Below are positions 13,735 through 24,504 of a stretch of 64,000 nucleotides of DNA, piece after piece. Numbering within the stretch: position 1 is the first letter of the stretch; each line of letters starts with the position of its first letter. Source of the stretch: Desmodus rotundus (taxonomy: Eukaryota; Chordata; Mammalia; Chiroptera; Phyllostomidae). The position numbers were made by a program, and so were the translations under genes. The notes beneath the pieces were generated by a model that ran no database searches, was not told the DNA's origin, and saw only the letters and a program-made list of their open reading frames with translations. The stretch is from the NCBI RefSeq assembly GCF_022682495.2, contig NC_071394.1, positions 29,918,470 through 29,982,469 on the forward strand. Reading direction: 5' to 3'.

Positions 13735-14235
13735 ATCATTTCTTTATTAAGTAATAATTAACAGGCCCCTGTAAAGAGAATCTGGGCATAATTATCTGAC
13801 TCATTAAGCTGCCCACTCGAAACCAGGAGGCCGTTTCACTCCAGTGGCTGTGCTCTCGGGCAATTTTCAGGTTTCTGGAAGCGGCAATTGGAGTCTCACT
13901 TCGTGGGGGCTCAGGCTCAAGGGTGCGGGTTTAAGTATACACATTCCTGAAGAAGAAGGCTCCAGCTGGGCATCTGATTCAAAGGATGAGTCCTCCCCTT
14001 TCCTGTAACGCAAGGGTTAAATCGGTCTTTAACAAAGAGCAGGAGGAAGGGCTGAGGGACCAGCTGGGCAAGGAGTCAGCTCATTAGTAGCCTCTAAGGA
14101 GGCGTTGAAATGAAGCAAGTTAAAAGCATATTACTTTAAATGAGGCTTTGCATCAATGAAGGGAGGTGTTTAGGTAGGAAGCAAATGTAATCATTTTGGG
14201 ATGGGGCTTAATTTGGTAATTAATGAGGAAGTTGT
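13735..14235. promoter_or_regulatory. Candidate conserved enhancer-like element
   Basis: About 500 bp with no repeat similarity that I can see. It holds several homeodomain-type cores: TAATTA near 13754 and again near 14217, and TTAATTT near 14207. Around these is a mix of AT-rich and GC-rich patches typical of deeply conserved non-coding elements. There is no direct evidence of function; the call rests on texture only. Confidence 0.25.
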
Positions 14236-14654
14236 CAGTATAATCTTTTAGGGAAGAAATCTGTCTTTATTAAGGAGAACCCAGGAGAAAAAATGTATTG
14301 GAATGCAGACAATTCACCAGCAAAGTCCTGGTAGTAAGTCTGCGCGGTCTTTCTGCCCCATGTGTTTTGTATTGATTTGTCCGGACGGCTGCCTCTCCCG
14401 ATAGAAATACAAAGAATGGCAAACCTTGCAGGCAGTTGTGAGGCAGGCACGTGTCTCTTTCTGCTTCTCAGAAGGGCAGGCCAGCACCTTTGCCGGGCTC
14501 CTCAGGAATTACAGGGAGAGACCAGCCTACCCGCCTCCTTGGTCAGCTGGCCAGCCAGGTTCCTGCTGCCCCAAGGTCCCCAGGGCTGTGCAGACACCCC
14601 CATGGCCAGAAAAGGAGTCCCAGGGCAAAGTCTTTTAAAGGTACCACTTCCCAA

Positions 14655-14895
14655 GTGGTTAAGGCAGGGCTCTGGAGACAGATGCCCGGGCTCAGCTTTC
14701 CACTTGGGGACTCGGTGGTGTGTGACCCCAGGCAAGCTACTCAACTGTCTGATCGTCAGTTCCTAGTGTGTCGTGGAGGAGAGTAATTGTGCCTATCTCA
14801 GAGGGCCGTTAGGAGGACTGAGCCATTCTATGCAAAGAATTCACAGCAGTGCCTGGCACCGAAAGTCTGCTCTACAAGTGTTACCTATTATCTTG
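14655..14895 (+). repeat. MIR SINE, nearly complete
   Basis: Ordered MIR landmarks: 'gtggttaaggcagggctctgga', 'gtgtgaccccaggcaagc', 'cagtgcctggcacc', then 'ctctacaagtgttacc'. Confidence 0.8.
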
Positions 14896-14901
14896 AACTT
14901 C

Positions 14902-15160
14902 ACTGTCCAGTATGGTCACCACTAACCACGTGTGAATGCTGAGCAATAGAAATGTGGCTGGTTTGGGCCGATAGGCCCCGTCAGTGTAAAATACACACAG
15001 ATTTCAAAAACTTTCACAAGAAAAAAAACCCAAATTATCTCCTTGATAGTTTTTACATTGATTATATGTTGAGAGCTCCAAATTCCCTTGGGGGCACTTT
15101 GGATATATTGGGTTAAATAAGTACATATTGTTACAATTAATTTTATCTGCTCCTTTTAAT
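14902..15160 (+). repeat. Old mammalian DNA transposon fragment (hAT-Charlie-like)
   Basis: Begins with 'actgtccagtatggtcacca' and includes 'gtgtaaaatacacacagatt' and 'ggatatattgggttaaataa' in the order of a well-known mammal-wide DNA transposon. I am not sure of its exact name. The far end is missing, probably cut by the neighbouring L1. Confidence 0.55.
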
Positions 15161-15540
15161 TTTTTATTTTGGTCAAAAGCAGGTAACGGAAAATGTATCA
15201 TCCTAACCATTTCTAAGTGGACTGTTCAGCGGTGTTAAGGATATTCACCTGTGTAACACAGATCTCCAGCATTTTTAGACTTTGCAAATTTGAAACTCTG
15301 TACCCAGAAACTGAAAACTCCCTCTTTCCCCCTCCCGCCAGTGCTGGGCAACCACCGTTCTACTTTATGCTACTAAGAATTTGACAACTGTAGGTGCCTC
15401 ATATTAAGTGAAATCATACAGAATTTGTCTTTTTTGTGACCTGATTCTTTTACTGAACATAACGTCCTCAAGGTTCCCCATGCAGTAGCATGTAACAGGA
15501 TTTCCTTCCTTTTCAAGGTTGCATAATATTCCATCCTTCT
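15161..15540 (-). mobile_element. LINE-1 3' fragment
   Basis: Reverse-oriented L1 3'UTR and end of ORF2, similar in order to the L1 at 9484-11080 and 20137-20632 ('gtgctgggcaaccaccgttctac', 'cataatattccatcc'). Confidence 0.75.
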
Positions 15541-15572
15541 TTTTTTTTTTTTCTTTTTTTCTTTTTTTTTTA
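15538..15572. repeat. T-rich low-complexity tract
   Basis: About 35 bases of T broken by three C, next to the L1 fragment. Confidence 0.9.
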
Positions 15573-16174
15573 AGATGACTACCGAAAATTTAACATTTTA
15601 TTTCTAACTTGCATTGCGTTTGTACTGGATGGTGCTAGTCTACAGCCAGTGGCTCTCAACCACATTAGTCCTCATCCTTCCTTAGAACAATTAATTTACA
15701 ATACCCTCTTCACTCCCCTAAATAAATGTTGTAGATAATATAACTCATCTACGTGCATAATTCCAAAACATCGATGTAATAGCCTAACTGTAATATACAA
15801 GATAAAGGAATCTATACCTTAAAATGTATTTCAATTTATGGTTAGATGTGAATCCTCAAAGACAAAATAGTCAGATGCTTGAATGCATATGCAGAGTCAC
15901 CATTAACGGGTTAGCTATTTAATACCTCAAATTTTAGAATTATATTGCCATCAGAGATGTGATTTTTCTGAACTAAAACAACTCCAGCAAAACAAAGTAC
16001 AATTTTTAATTTATATGTTTACATTCTAGTGAAACTGAATATTAATTTAAATGGAGAAAAAATATATATGTATATATGGAAACTGTAGTTAGATTCTACA
16101 TTCAGAGACTTATAGATTTTTCACCTAAGTGAATGTCCAGTGAGATATTTAGAAATCAAGAGGGCCCCAGAGTA
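15573..16174. other. AT-rich stretch, nothing recognised
   Basis: About 600 bp of AT-rich non-coding DNA. The segment 'cagtggctctcaacc' at about 15648 is like a hAT terminus, but I find no partner end. Confidence 0.4.
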
Positions 16175-16338
16175 ATTTTTCATTGTTCAGAACTGTTCTG
16201 TGTATTGTAGGACATCTCTTTCTCAGCATACCGTATATGCCGGTGGCATCCTCCAGTCACTGGGACAACCAAAAGCATCCTCTCTATTTTTCGATGCTCT
16301 GACTCAGAAACAGCAGAGCCCCCACTGAGAAGCACCAA
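16175..16338 (-). repeat. MER20-like hAT element
   Basis: In reverse complement it shows the MER20 order: a 'gcttctcagtggggg' end, 'ttttggttgtccca', 'atgtcctacaatacacagaacag' and 'aaaaattactctgg'. Confidence 0.65.
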
Positions 16339-16784
16339 TATTGTATTGTGAGGATCACAGTATGGTCCCAATGTTTCGGTGTTCAGTGGGCTGCTCTGCT
16401 TCCTTGCCTGGTGGTCCCATCCACATGAGGCTAGTCCTCCAGTCCAGCACTGACCACTTTCCAGCACAGCCCAGAAGCCTCACCTACAGCTCTTCCAGAA
16501 CCTCAAACACAACATCGTTTCCTTCACACCCATGGCCTCACTTGACAGCCAGCTTTCAACATCACCCATCTTTTATCAGGACCAGAGACTTTTTTTCTCT
16601 CCCTCCAGCCCCACCCTCGACCCTTGTAAGTCTGTTATTTCTCTGCCCGCTGTCTCTTCTTTTTACTTCATGGCTTCTCAGTGGTTCCTTTCTGCTCTCC
16701 CTGACTCTCATCTTCACTCTTCCCTTTGTCCATCCTAACCCTATATCAGGTATCTACACAAACTTCACTCCTAATTAGCTGCCT

Positions 16785-16910
16785 GTGGGCAAGTGTATTA
16801 GCCTCTACGTATCTCCTTCCTCATCTGTTGAATGGGATCCCGACACCTGCCTTGTAGTGCTGTAATGGAGAACAGATGAGAACGTGCTTGTAAGCACCAA
16901 GCACGAGCTC
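16785..16910 (+). repeat. MIR SINE 3' part
   Basis: 'cctcatctgttgaatgggat...cacctgccttgtagtgctgt' and 'cttgtaagcaccaagcacgagctcagag' match MIR order. A second, minus-oriented scrap may follow at 16985-17050. Confidence 0.6.
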
Positions 16911-17099
16911 AGAGCATTGGAGAAAAGCAAATGCTGTTTCTTTGGACCCTATTTTCTCATCTTGAGCCTTGTTCCTTTTCTCTAGGCACTGAGCTAAATA
17001 TTTACCCGTATCTCGCATCATCCCATCTAGGCAGTTTTCCCAGCACAGACTGCAAGAGGAACTAAAACAGTTCTTTTCCAGATAAACATCAAGCAAATA

Positions 17100-20000
17100 T
17101 TTTTAAAGCATCAATTTGAAGAAGCATCCAATTGATGCCAGGCCAGGGTGTCAGCACAGGCATCTGAGAGTTAACCAAAGAGAAGGGTGCTAGACTGGCT
17201 GGGTCTGACGGAGTCTGGAGGTTACACTTACTCAGGTTTCTGTGTGGACGTTACAGCTTCAGACACCCCAGCGGATAGCCAAATCCCCCCAAGGGAATTA
17301 CACCTGTCCACTCTCATTTCCCGGTGTAGGGAGGAAGGAGTGGCATTCCAATCTCCTGAAGCTGGGTGGGGGAGAGGGGAACCGGTTTACCCCCAGGACT
17401 ATGGTGTGGGGAGCGTAATACACATAAAAGCCAAGACGGTGACCATAAAGGGCAGGTGTCTAGCCTGGGAAAGGATTGGATTGGATGAGGGCAGGAAACA
17501 GGAAGATCTAAAAAAGGGATTGGGTAGGGGGAGGGCTCAGCCCAAGCCCAAGCCCCAGCCCTTGAAGAACCAGGAAAGAGATTGGTGAGTTTTAAGAAAA
17601 GCCTACTCTTTCTCAAGCCCAGGAAAATATAATTAAGGATTAACAAAGGCCCTGGTCTTCATTCACTCATTGGTTCTTACCCTCGCCACAGCAGCCACAT
17701 GGCTCTGAAGGCGTAACTCCGATAGATACACTGAGTGTGGCAGTGTAGCCCCTGCTAGAGCACACCCAGGAACAGAGACTAAACTAGCCAGACGGGGACA
17801 GAATCTGAGCTGGATGGAGCGTTGGCATGGACTGAACTGAACTACAAAATCTTCAGATGCCCTGCTGATGTTGGGCCAATAGCACAGAATCCCTGGGCAC
17901 TGGTCCTCTTGGGCTTGGTGAAGAAGTCAAGTGTATGCTTGTGGCCCCAGAGGCTGGGCTTTCCCCACAGCAAGACAGAAGTGAGCCGTCTGGTCGTGGA
18001 TGAGACACTGAGTGCCTGGGGGCAGTCCTTCATTTTTGCTCCAACAAATCTTACCACTATACCTCATCCTCCTATGCGCGGGTCCTCAAAATACTTTTCA
18101 CGTGACTCCATGGAAGACCCCTATTTGCACCCCAACAAGGGTGCCTGTGTCTTCTTCCCCATGGATATGGCTGCATCAGGGTTCAGGCAGCTGTTCCCAG
18201 GCAGGGCCCGCCGGCTCTGGGGAACTTTTCCTGCCCTATCTGTTCGGGACCATCCTTCCCTTCTTGGAAGTTCTGGAATACCCACCAAGCGCCCGACTCA
18301 TGAACTCGCCAGTTGGGTAGCCTTTTCTCCCAGTGAAATGATGAACCTCTCAGGAGCAGGAGCAGCATCCTCTGCTTCCTTCCCTACCCCCACAGCCTCG
18401 TGATACAACTATGTGGGGAGATCAAATAAAATGTGACATGAATGATGGATAAAGGTGTTAGCAAATTAAGGGAAAAATGTGGAACTTTGGGGGATAAGAG
18501 AAGATTTGAGTTCACTTCCTCTGAGACAGCTTGGGAAGAGTCCTGACGGAAGGGGCTGCAGAGAGGTGGCCCTGAGGTTCTGCGGCACCTCTTTCCTAAG
18601 GCGCTTTGTTCTCCCCGGCACATGAGCTGGAATCTCAGAAGAATGCTCCTCATGAGCAGATTTGGCCACAAATTATCAGAGAGAAATCAAAATTAGGTGC
18701 AGTTTCTTCTAGCTAAAAAGTTGAAGATCACCTCAGAATCCCGTATGGAGATGGACTGTATCAACCAATGGTGCCTACCAACAGCTGAGAGAAAATTGTT
18801 TTGGCATGAGAATCCAAGTCCCTTTGAAGGCGCCTCCTAAAAAAAAATTTTTTTAAGAAAAACAGCTCATTCCTAAAGTTGTTTCTTCCAAATATAGAAC
18901 CTACTTAAACAAAGTTTAACCTTTCTGAGGTTCAAGTTCATTTATTCTCTGCATATACAATTTCATCACCTCCTTTATGTCTAAGAACAAAGGCTTGTTA
19001 AAAAGAACAAGTTTCTCAAGTCTCCTTGGACATCAAATATTTCTTCAGAGGAAACACTTTGATGAGTTAAGTGTAAATGAGTATGAAACATACAGACTAG
19101 ATTTCTCATATAATAGACATGGACTTGAGAATTAAGAGGGAATTTTTTTTTGGTGGGGCAAAATATGGTTTGGATTTGGGTTCTGCCTGTAACACAAACA
19201 CTGATTAGCTTAAAGAACATGGATTTGCCCTGTGTCTCGCTCCCCGCCTTCAGTCTGAGGCATCGGCGCTCATCTTTTTCAAGAGTTAACGTCAGAGAGC
19301 AAAGGTTAGGGAGGATTTTTAATGAGAGAATTCACAGATTTCTAATGTTTAAGAACCAAATCATCATGTAACAGATTCACTTCCCACCAGCCTGGTTTTC
19401 AAGCGTTTTTCAGAAACATCTCTGTTGGCTGAAGCAGCTCACGAACCGGGAGGAACTCTGAGCCCTGCGTTTTGGTGAACCGAAAACAAGCCCGCTGGCA
19501 ACCAGACTCTGTAGCTGGTGTCCCCACTTCAGGAGGCCTTTTCCTACCCTGGGTAGGAAACCCAGTGGTGGCCTGTACTGGTGGGGGCCTTGATGCCACA
19601 TTTCACATCCACCCCGAGTGAACCCGGTGGGTGTTGTCTTTGGTCAGCACCTGCTTTCGTGCAGAGTAGAGAACGGATGAAAAGGGATTAAGGAGGTGAA
19701 AGCAGTTGACGGTGTCTGTGGCACATGGAAGGTGCTCATTATATGTAGGTTCTGGTTCAAAAACCTGAAAATAGACCCATTTCCTCTGAGGGTGGGAGCT
19801 GCTCATCCCTCACAGCCTTGCTGAGGGGTGGGCCTGGCTGAAGGACCAGGGAGTCCTGTTTCCCTGGCACAGACCCACACTGGGCAAACAAGCTCCATCC
19901 CAGGGGCTTGAAACTGGGTTACACAGATTTCCGTTGTCTGGGCACGGGGGCTCGGGGCTGGATGGAATGTAGAGTAAGCCCCAGGGCAGCACTTCTCTCC

Positions 20001-20136
20001 TGTGCACAGAGAAAGCCCAGCCACAAAGAGGAAGGGAATGGAGCAGCAACACAGAGAAAATAGAGATGAGAGGCTGTGCCCTCCTCCTCTTAAGCAGCTG
20101 TGGATCCTGCCAGTTCCGCCTCCCAAGGAGGAGCCA
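17100..20136. other. Three-kb stretch without recognised repeats or genes
   Basis: No similarity recognised. The longest open frame is 17822-18403 on the plus strand (193 codons, no domain that I recognise), with an AATAAA at 18425-18430 only 22 nt past its stop. A short AT inverted run is at 18839-18853. I do not call a gene here. Confidence 0.4.
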
Positions 20137-20632
20137 TTTTTTTTTAACAGCTTTATTGAGATATAGTTCACATAGCATACAATTCACCCATTTAAAGTGT
20201 TCAATCCAATGGTTTTTAGTGCACTCACAGAGATGGGTGACCATCCTCACAGTCATTTTCAAAACATTTTCATCATCTCAAAAAGATCCCCTATTCAGCT
20301 ATCACCTCTTCTTCCATCACCCCATCCCCCTAGCCCTAGGCAAGCACAAATGTACCTTCTGTCTCTATAGGTTTTCCTATTCTGGGATTTCACATGAGTA
20401 AAATCATAAATATGTGGTCCTTTGTGACTGGTTTCTTTCATTTAGCAAAGTGTTTTTCAGGTTTATCAATATTGTAGCATGTATCAGTGCTTCGTTCTTT
20501 TTTATGGGTGAATAATATTCCACTGTATGGATATACCAATTTTTTCCAATCATCAGTTGGTAAGCATTTGGATCATTTTTACCTTTTTGCTGTTATGAAT
20601 AATACTGCTGAATATTCATGTACCCCAATTAG
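20137..20632 (-). mobile_element. LINE-1 3' fragment
   Basis: An oligo-T tail complement at 20137-20145 is followed by 'aacagctttattgagatatag', then 'gggtgaataatattccactgta' and 'gttatgaataatactgctg', the minus-strand reading of an L1 3' end. Confidence 0.85.
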
Positions 20633-20639
20633 GTCTTGA

Positions 20640-21190
20640 CTTCTCCACCTTGGCCTAAGCCACTGTCTACAAGAATCACACTTCCCCATTCTTCCCCCTC
20701 TCCAACCCACTCTCCACCTGACTGCCAGAAAGATCTTTTAGAAATGTAAATCAGATAATGTCACTCTAGTTTAAAATCTGTGAGTGGATCCCTGTTGTGC
20801 TAAAGAAAAAAACCCACTCCATGATCAACAAACTCTGGGCATTACACTCCTTTTCGTCAGCTACACTCCCCCTTGTTCACCTCCCTCCAGGCCCACGATC
20901 TTCTCTCACATCCTTAGCATTCTGTCCTCTCTGCCTTGAATTGCTTGTTGCTGTCACCTCAATGTGGCTTCAACGTGGCCTCCTCACAGAGGCAATCAAT
21001 GCTCCTTTGGGTGAAGTTGGGCCCAATCCCAACCCCACCTCCACTCTGTTCTTTCTCAAAGTATTCACTTTTTTCTCCATACAATTTACAGAATTTAAAA
21101 TGTCTTGTTTATTTGTTTATTACTCACCTTTCTCCGTGTAAAGCCTGTTCTATTTACAGCTGTTTTCACAAAGTCTAGAACAGCAGTGCT
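20640..21190 (+). repeat. L2 LINE 3' region
   Basis: Collinear with the L2 3' end: 'cagataatgtcactctagtttaaa', 'aaaaacccactccatgatc', 'ggcccacgatcttctctcac', 'cctcctcacagaggc', 'gttttcacaaagtctagaacagc'. The open frames at 20797-21141 and 20936-21178 are shadows in this repeat. Confidence 0.8.
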
Positions 21191-21544
21191 TACTTTTGAC
21201 AGAATGAAGGTGGGTTCTGTAGGGGTAAATTGAGGAACTTTGGTTTTTAACTCCAGTTTTTGTTTCTAGTCTTTCTTGAGGCCTCGCCTTGGGTACGATG
21301 AGACACACATCTCTGTGTTTTTAGAGTAAGCTCTTCTCTCCTTTTGAGCCAATTTGAGTGGGTTCTGTTCCTTACAACTCAACAATCCATGACTAACAAC
21401 TTTTTCTACTAGCCGGTCACTGGTTTCCTTTCAAAACTGCCATTGTTGGGCGTAAATTGCTTTTGAGTTGCTTCTTTGTCTCTGCACATTTATTTCTCTA
21501 AATCTCCCCCTACAGCTCACCAAACTCTTCTGTGTCCATTTAAA

Positions 21545-22060
21545 TCACTCCCATATTTGTACACCTATGTTCATAGAAGCATTTTTCACAATAGCCTGGA
21601 AGTAAAAGAAACCCAAGTGCATCCATCAGTGGATGAATGGATAAACAACATTTTATGTATACATTCCACACACAATGGAATGCTATTCATCCTTAAGAAG
21701 GAAAGAAATCCTATCACACGCTGTATCCTGGATGAACCCTCAGTACATTATGCTAATTGAAATAAGCCAATCACAAAAAGTAAATACTATGTGATTTCAT
21801 TTATATGAAGTATCTAAAGTACTTAATGTCATAAAAACAGAAAATAGAATGGTGGTTACCAGGAGCTGGAGGGAGGGGGAAATGGGATGTTGTTTAATGA
21901 AAGTTTCAGTTTTGCAAGATGAAAAAGTTTTGAGATCTGTTGCCCAACAACATAAATATACTTAACACTACAAAACTTTGCACTTAAAAATAATTAAATG
22001 GTAAATTTTAGGTCATGCAGGGTTTCTTTTACCACAATTTAAAAAATGTTTTTAAAAAGC
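21545..22060 (+). mobile_element. LINE-1 3' end (older subfamily)
   Basis: Plus orientation: 'tgttcatagaagcatttttcacaatagcc', 'aatggaatgctattcatcctt', 'gtggttaccaggagctggaggg', then the 3'UTR. It differs from the younger L1 lineage at 1-6742 and 53575-54390. Confidence 0.8.
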
Positions 22061-22624
22061 AGCTCTTCTTCATTCTCCTTCCCTCCCATCCTAATCAACT
22101 ATCTCTAAATCTAGACCATGGCTCATGCTGGGCTAGGCCCTAACCAAGGTGCAGGCCCTCTCTGCAGAAGCTCACAGCCCCCCAGGGCATATCCATTAGA
22201 CAGTCTCTATTCTGTAGAGTACAACAAAAGGCAGGGCCATTTCCCAAGCGACCTTAGCTGGAGGCTTGCTTGGTTTCCAGCATGGGATGACTGCATACCA
22301 GTTATTTCCCATGAGTATGTTTCAAATGAGCTCTGGCCTTGTCATAGATTTTCGGGACAAGGCTAAATTGCCCCCATTTTAAAGTCTTCATTTTTGCCGA
22401 TTTCCAGTTGATTACTCTTTGTCCCCATTATGAATGTTGCAGGAACTAGGATAATAGAGTTACATAGGCTTTGGGGCATGAAAATCAAGAACACTGTTTA
22501 GGAGATGTTTTTAAATAAGTAGGTACAGGAAGAACCAATTCATCTCTAAGCTTCTTACTGTGTAAACCCTTATGTGAGTATGCAGTTGATTTAAGTTCAC
22601 TCTGACAGCAACTACAAAAATAAT

Positions 22625-22785
22625 ATCTGACATTTGTTGTACACTTACTGTTTTTCTAAGGACTTAAAATATCCTTTCCATTTTATCTCATGAAGCTACT
22701 ATTACTACATCTATTTTACGGATGAGGAAAATGGAAGCCCAGTGAGTAACTTGCCCAAGGTCACATGGCCAAGAAGGAGAGTCAA
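22625..22785 (-). repeat. MIR SINE
   Basis: 'tacacttactgtttttctaagga', 'ttacggatgaggaaaatggaagcccag', 'taacttgcccaaggtcacatgg': minus-strand MIR. Confidence 0.8.
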
Positions 22786-24200
22786 AATTTTTTTCTTTGT
22801 ATTAATTTTTGACATTTGTAATACAATGCACCTTGGAGAAGGCCTTTTTGAAATGAGGTAATTAGGTGTTCTGTTTGCTTCTTGGATTTGAGGATCTAGC
22901 TCTTTCCATAGGTTCGGGAAGTTCTCATCCACTATTTGTTTGAATAGGCTCATTGTTCCGTTCTCCCTTCTGGTATGCCTATTCTTCTTCTTCTTCTTTT
23001 TTAAGTCATTTATTTATTTATGTATTTATGTATTTATTTATTTATTTTTGGAGAGAGAGGAAGGGAGGGAGAAAGATAGGGAAAGAAACACTGATGCATG
23101 AGAGATACATCAATCAGTTGCCTCTCACATGCCCCTAACCAGGGACCAGGCCTGCAACCCAGGCATGTGCCCTGACTTTGAATTTAACTGGTAACCTTTT
23201 GGTTTGCAGGTCAGAGCTCAATCCACTGAGCCACACAAACCAGGGCCCTACTATTCTTATATTATTCTTTCTGATAGAGTCAGATAGTTCTGTTAGAGTT
23301 CTTTCATTTCTTTTTATGCTCAAGTTTCTCTCTTCTTCTATCTCCATCATTTCTAGATTTCTATCTTCAATATCACTGATTCTTTCCTCCACTTAGTCTG
23401 CTCTATTTCCTAAACTCACTAGTTCATTCTTGATCTCTTTTATTGAGTTCTTCATCTATAGAATTTCTATTTGGTCCTTTTTTAAAGTTTCAATCTCTTT
23501 GGTAAAGTACCCATTTTGTTTGCCGATTTTATTTCTGAGTTTATTAAAGTGCCTATCTGTGGTTTCTTGCAACTCACTGAGTTTTTTCAGAATTTCAGTC
23601 TTGAATTATCTATCATTTAAATCACATATTTCCACATCTTTATATTTATTTTCTAGAGATTTTTCCTTTTGTTTCCGAGCTGTCTCATTACCTCGGTTAT
23701 TCATGGCATTTGACGGATTTCTTCTCTGTCTAGGCATCCATGCGTGAGTGGCACTTCTCTAATAGATTGATAAGAAGAAGTCTTTCTATTTTTTTCTAGT
23801 GGGTGTCATTGAAGCACACGATTTTTAGTTTCTTTTGCACTGCTCTGGTTTTTAGATCTCTGCAGGTTGGTGGAAGCTGTCCTGTGTTCTCTGGGAAGGT
23901 GGGCATCTCCTCTGTGATCAGGTTGCCTTGATCTCAGGGCACCAACCCTGCAGGAGAATGTGGTGCATGATGGGGTTTCAAATCTGTGAAATCCCAGTGC
24001 TGTCCCCTGCAGCCAGACGATGCCAGGAGTGAAGCTGCAAGGGGTGGGGGTGGGGTGAACTGAGAGAGTCTGGTTGGTGCTTTTGTGGCTTTGTTCTCCC
24101 AGTAATGATGACTGGCAGACCTCAGCAGCCTCTTCTCTACATCTTCACCCACCCCTGGGATTGTTGCAGAGTGCACCCGTCACTCAGGGGGAAAGTGTTT
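22786..24200 (-). mobile_element. HAL1/L1-type element, ORF1 only, split by a VES SINE
   Basis: The minus strand encodes the N-terminal part of an ORF1 (VEERISDIEDRNLEMM, ERTLTELSDSIRKNNIRIVG) at 23248-23740. After the SINE it encodes the continuation (NFPNLWKELDPQIQEANRTP) at 22786-22953. No reverse-transcriptase region follows within the element, which is the layout of half-L1 (HAL1). The 5'UTR probably runs to about 24200. Stops break the frame. Confidence 0.7.
22999..23247 (-). mobile_element. VES SINE inserted in HAL1
   Basis: Reverse-oriented tRNA-derived bat SINE. The head complement ends 'cacaaaccagggc' at 23247, the internal promoter region follows, and the tail complement (TTTA)n lies at about 23009-23046. 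Both flanks carry a 'ctattctt' motif, consistent with a diverged target-site duplication. It is younger than the HAL1 that it splits. Confidence 0.85.
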
Positions 24201-24504
24201 CTGTAGGAGAGCCAAGATTTGAACACATGCCTGGAGGAGTCCAAAGTGTGAGTGTGTAGACACCAGACCACATAGACCGCTTTTGCTAATCCATCACATC
24301 TATTAAGTACCCATTAAGTACCCACTGAGGAAAAATCCCTGAATAAGGCTGTATGGGCCCCCAAAGTAGGAGAGAAGGAACTCATAGGGAATGGCAAAGA
24401 ATAATTTTAAATGAGTTCACATAAATATCTCTTAAATATATATGAATGGGAGTTGAATATGTATGAGTTGACTACCTATGGGAGAGAACAGTCTAGTAGA
24501 ATGT

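Noticed and set aside
15648..16338. One hAT element spanning both 'ctctcaacc' and 'gagaagcacc' ends
   Set aside because: The right 165 bp already account for most of a MER20-like element, and the left end does not align with its partner.
17187..17646. Frames of 133 and 110 codons on opposite strands
   Set aside because: Mutually overlapping, low-complexity translations (Pro, Lys, Gly), no recognised domain.
20797..21178. Plus-strand frames of 114 and 80 codons
   Set aside because: They lie within an L2 repeat and have no independent support.
23135..23392. Minus-strand 85-codon frame with coiled-coil-like text
   Set aside because: It is the HAL1 ORF1 fragment running into the VES SINE, not a host gene.
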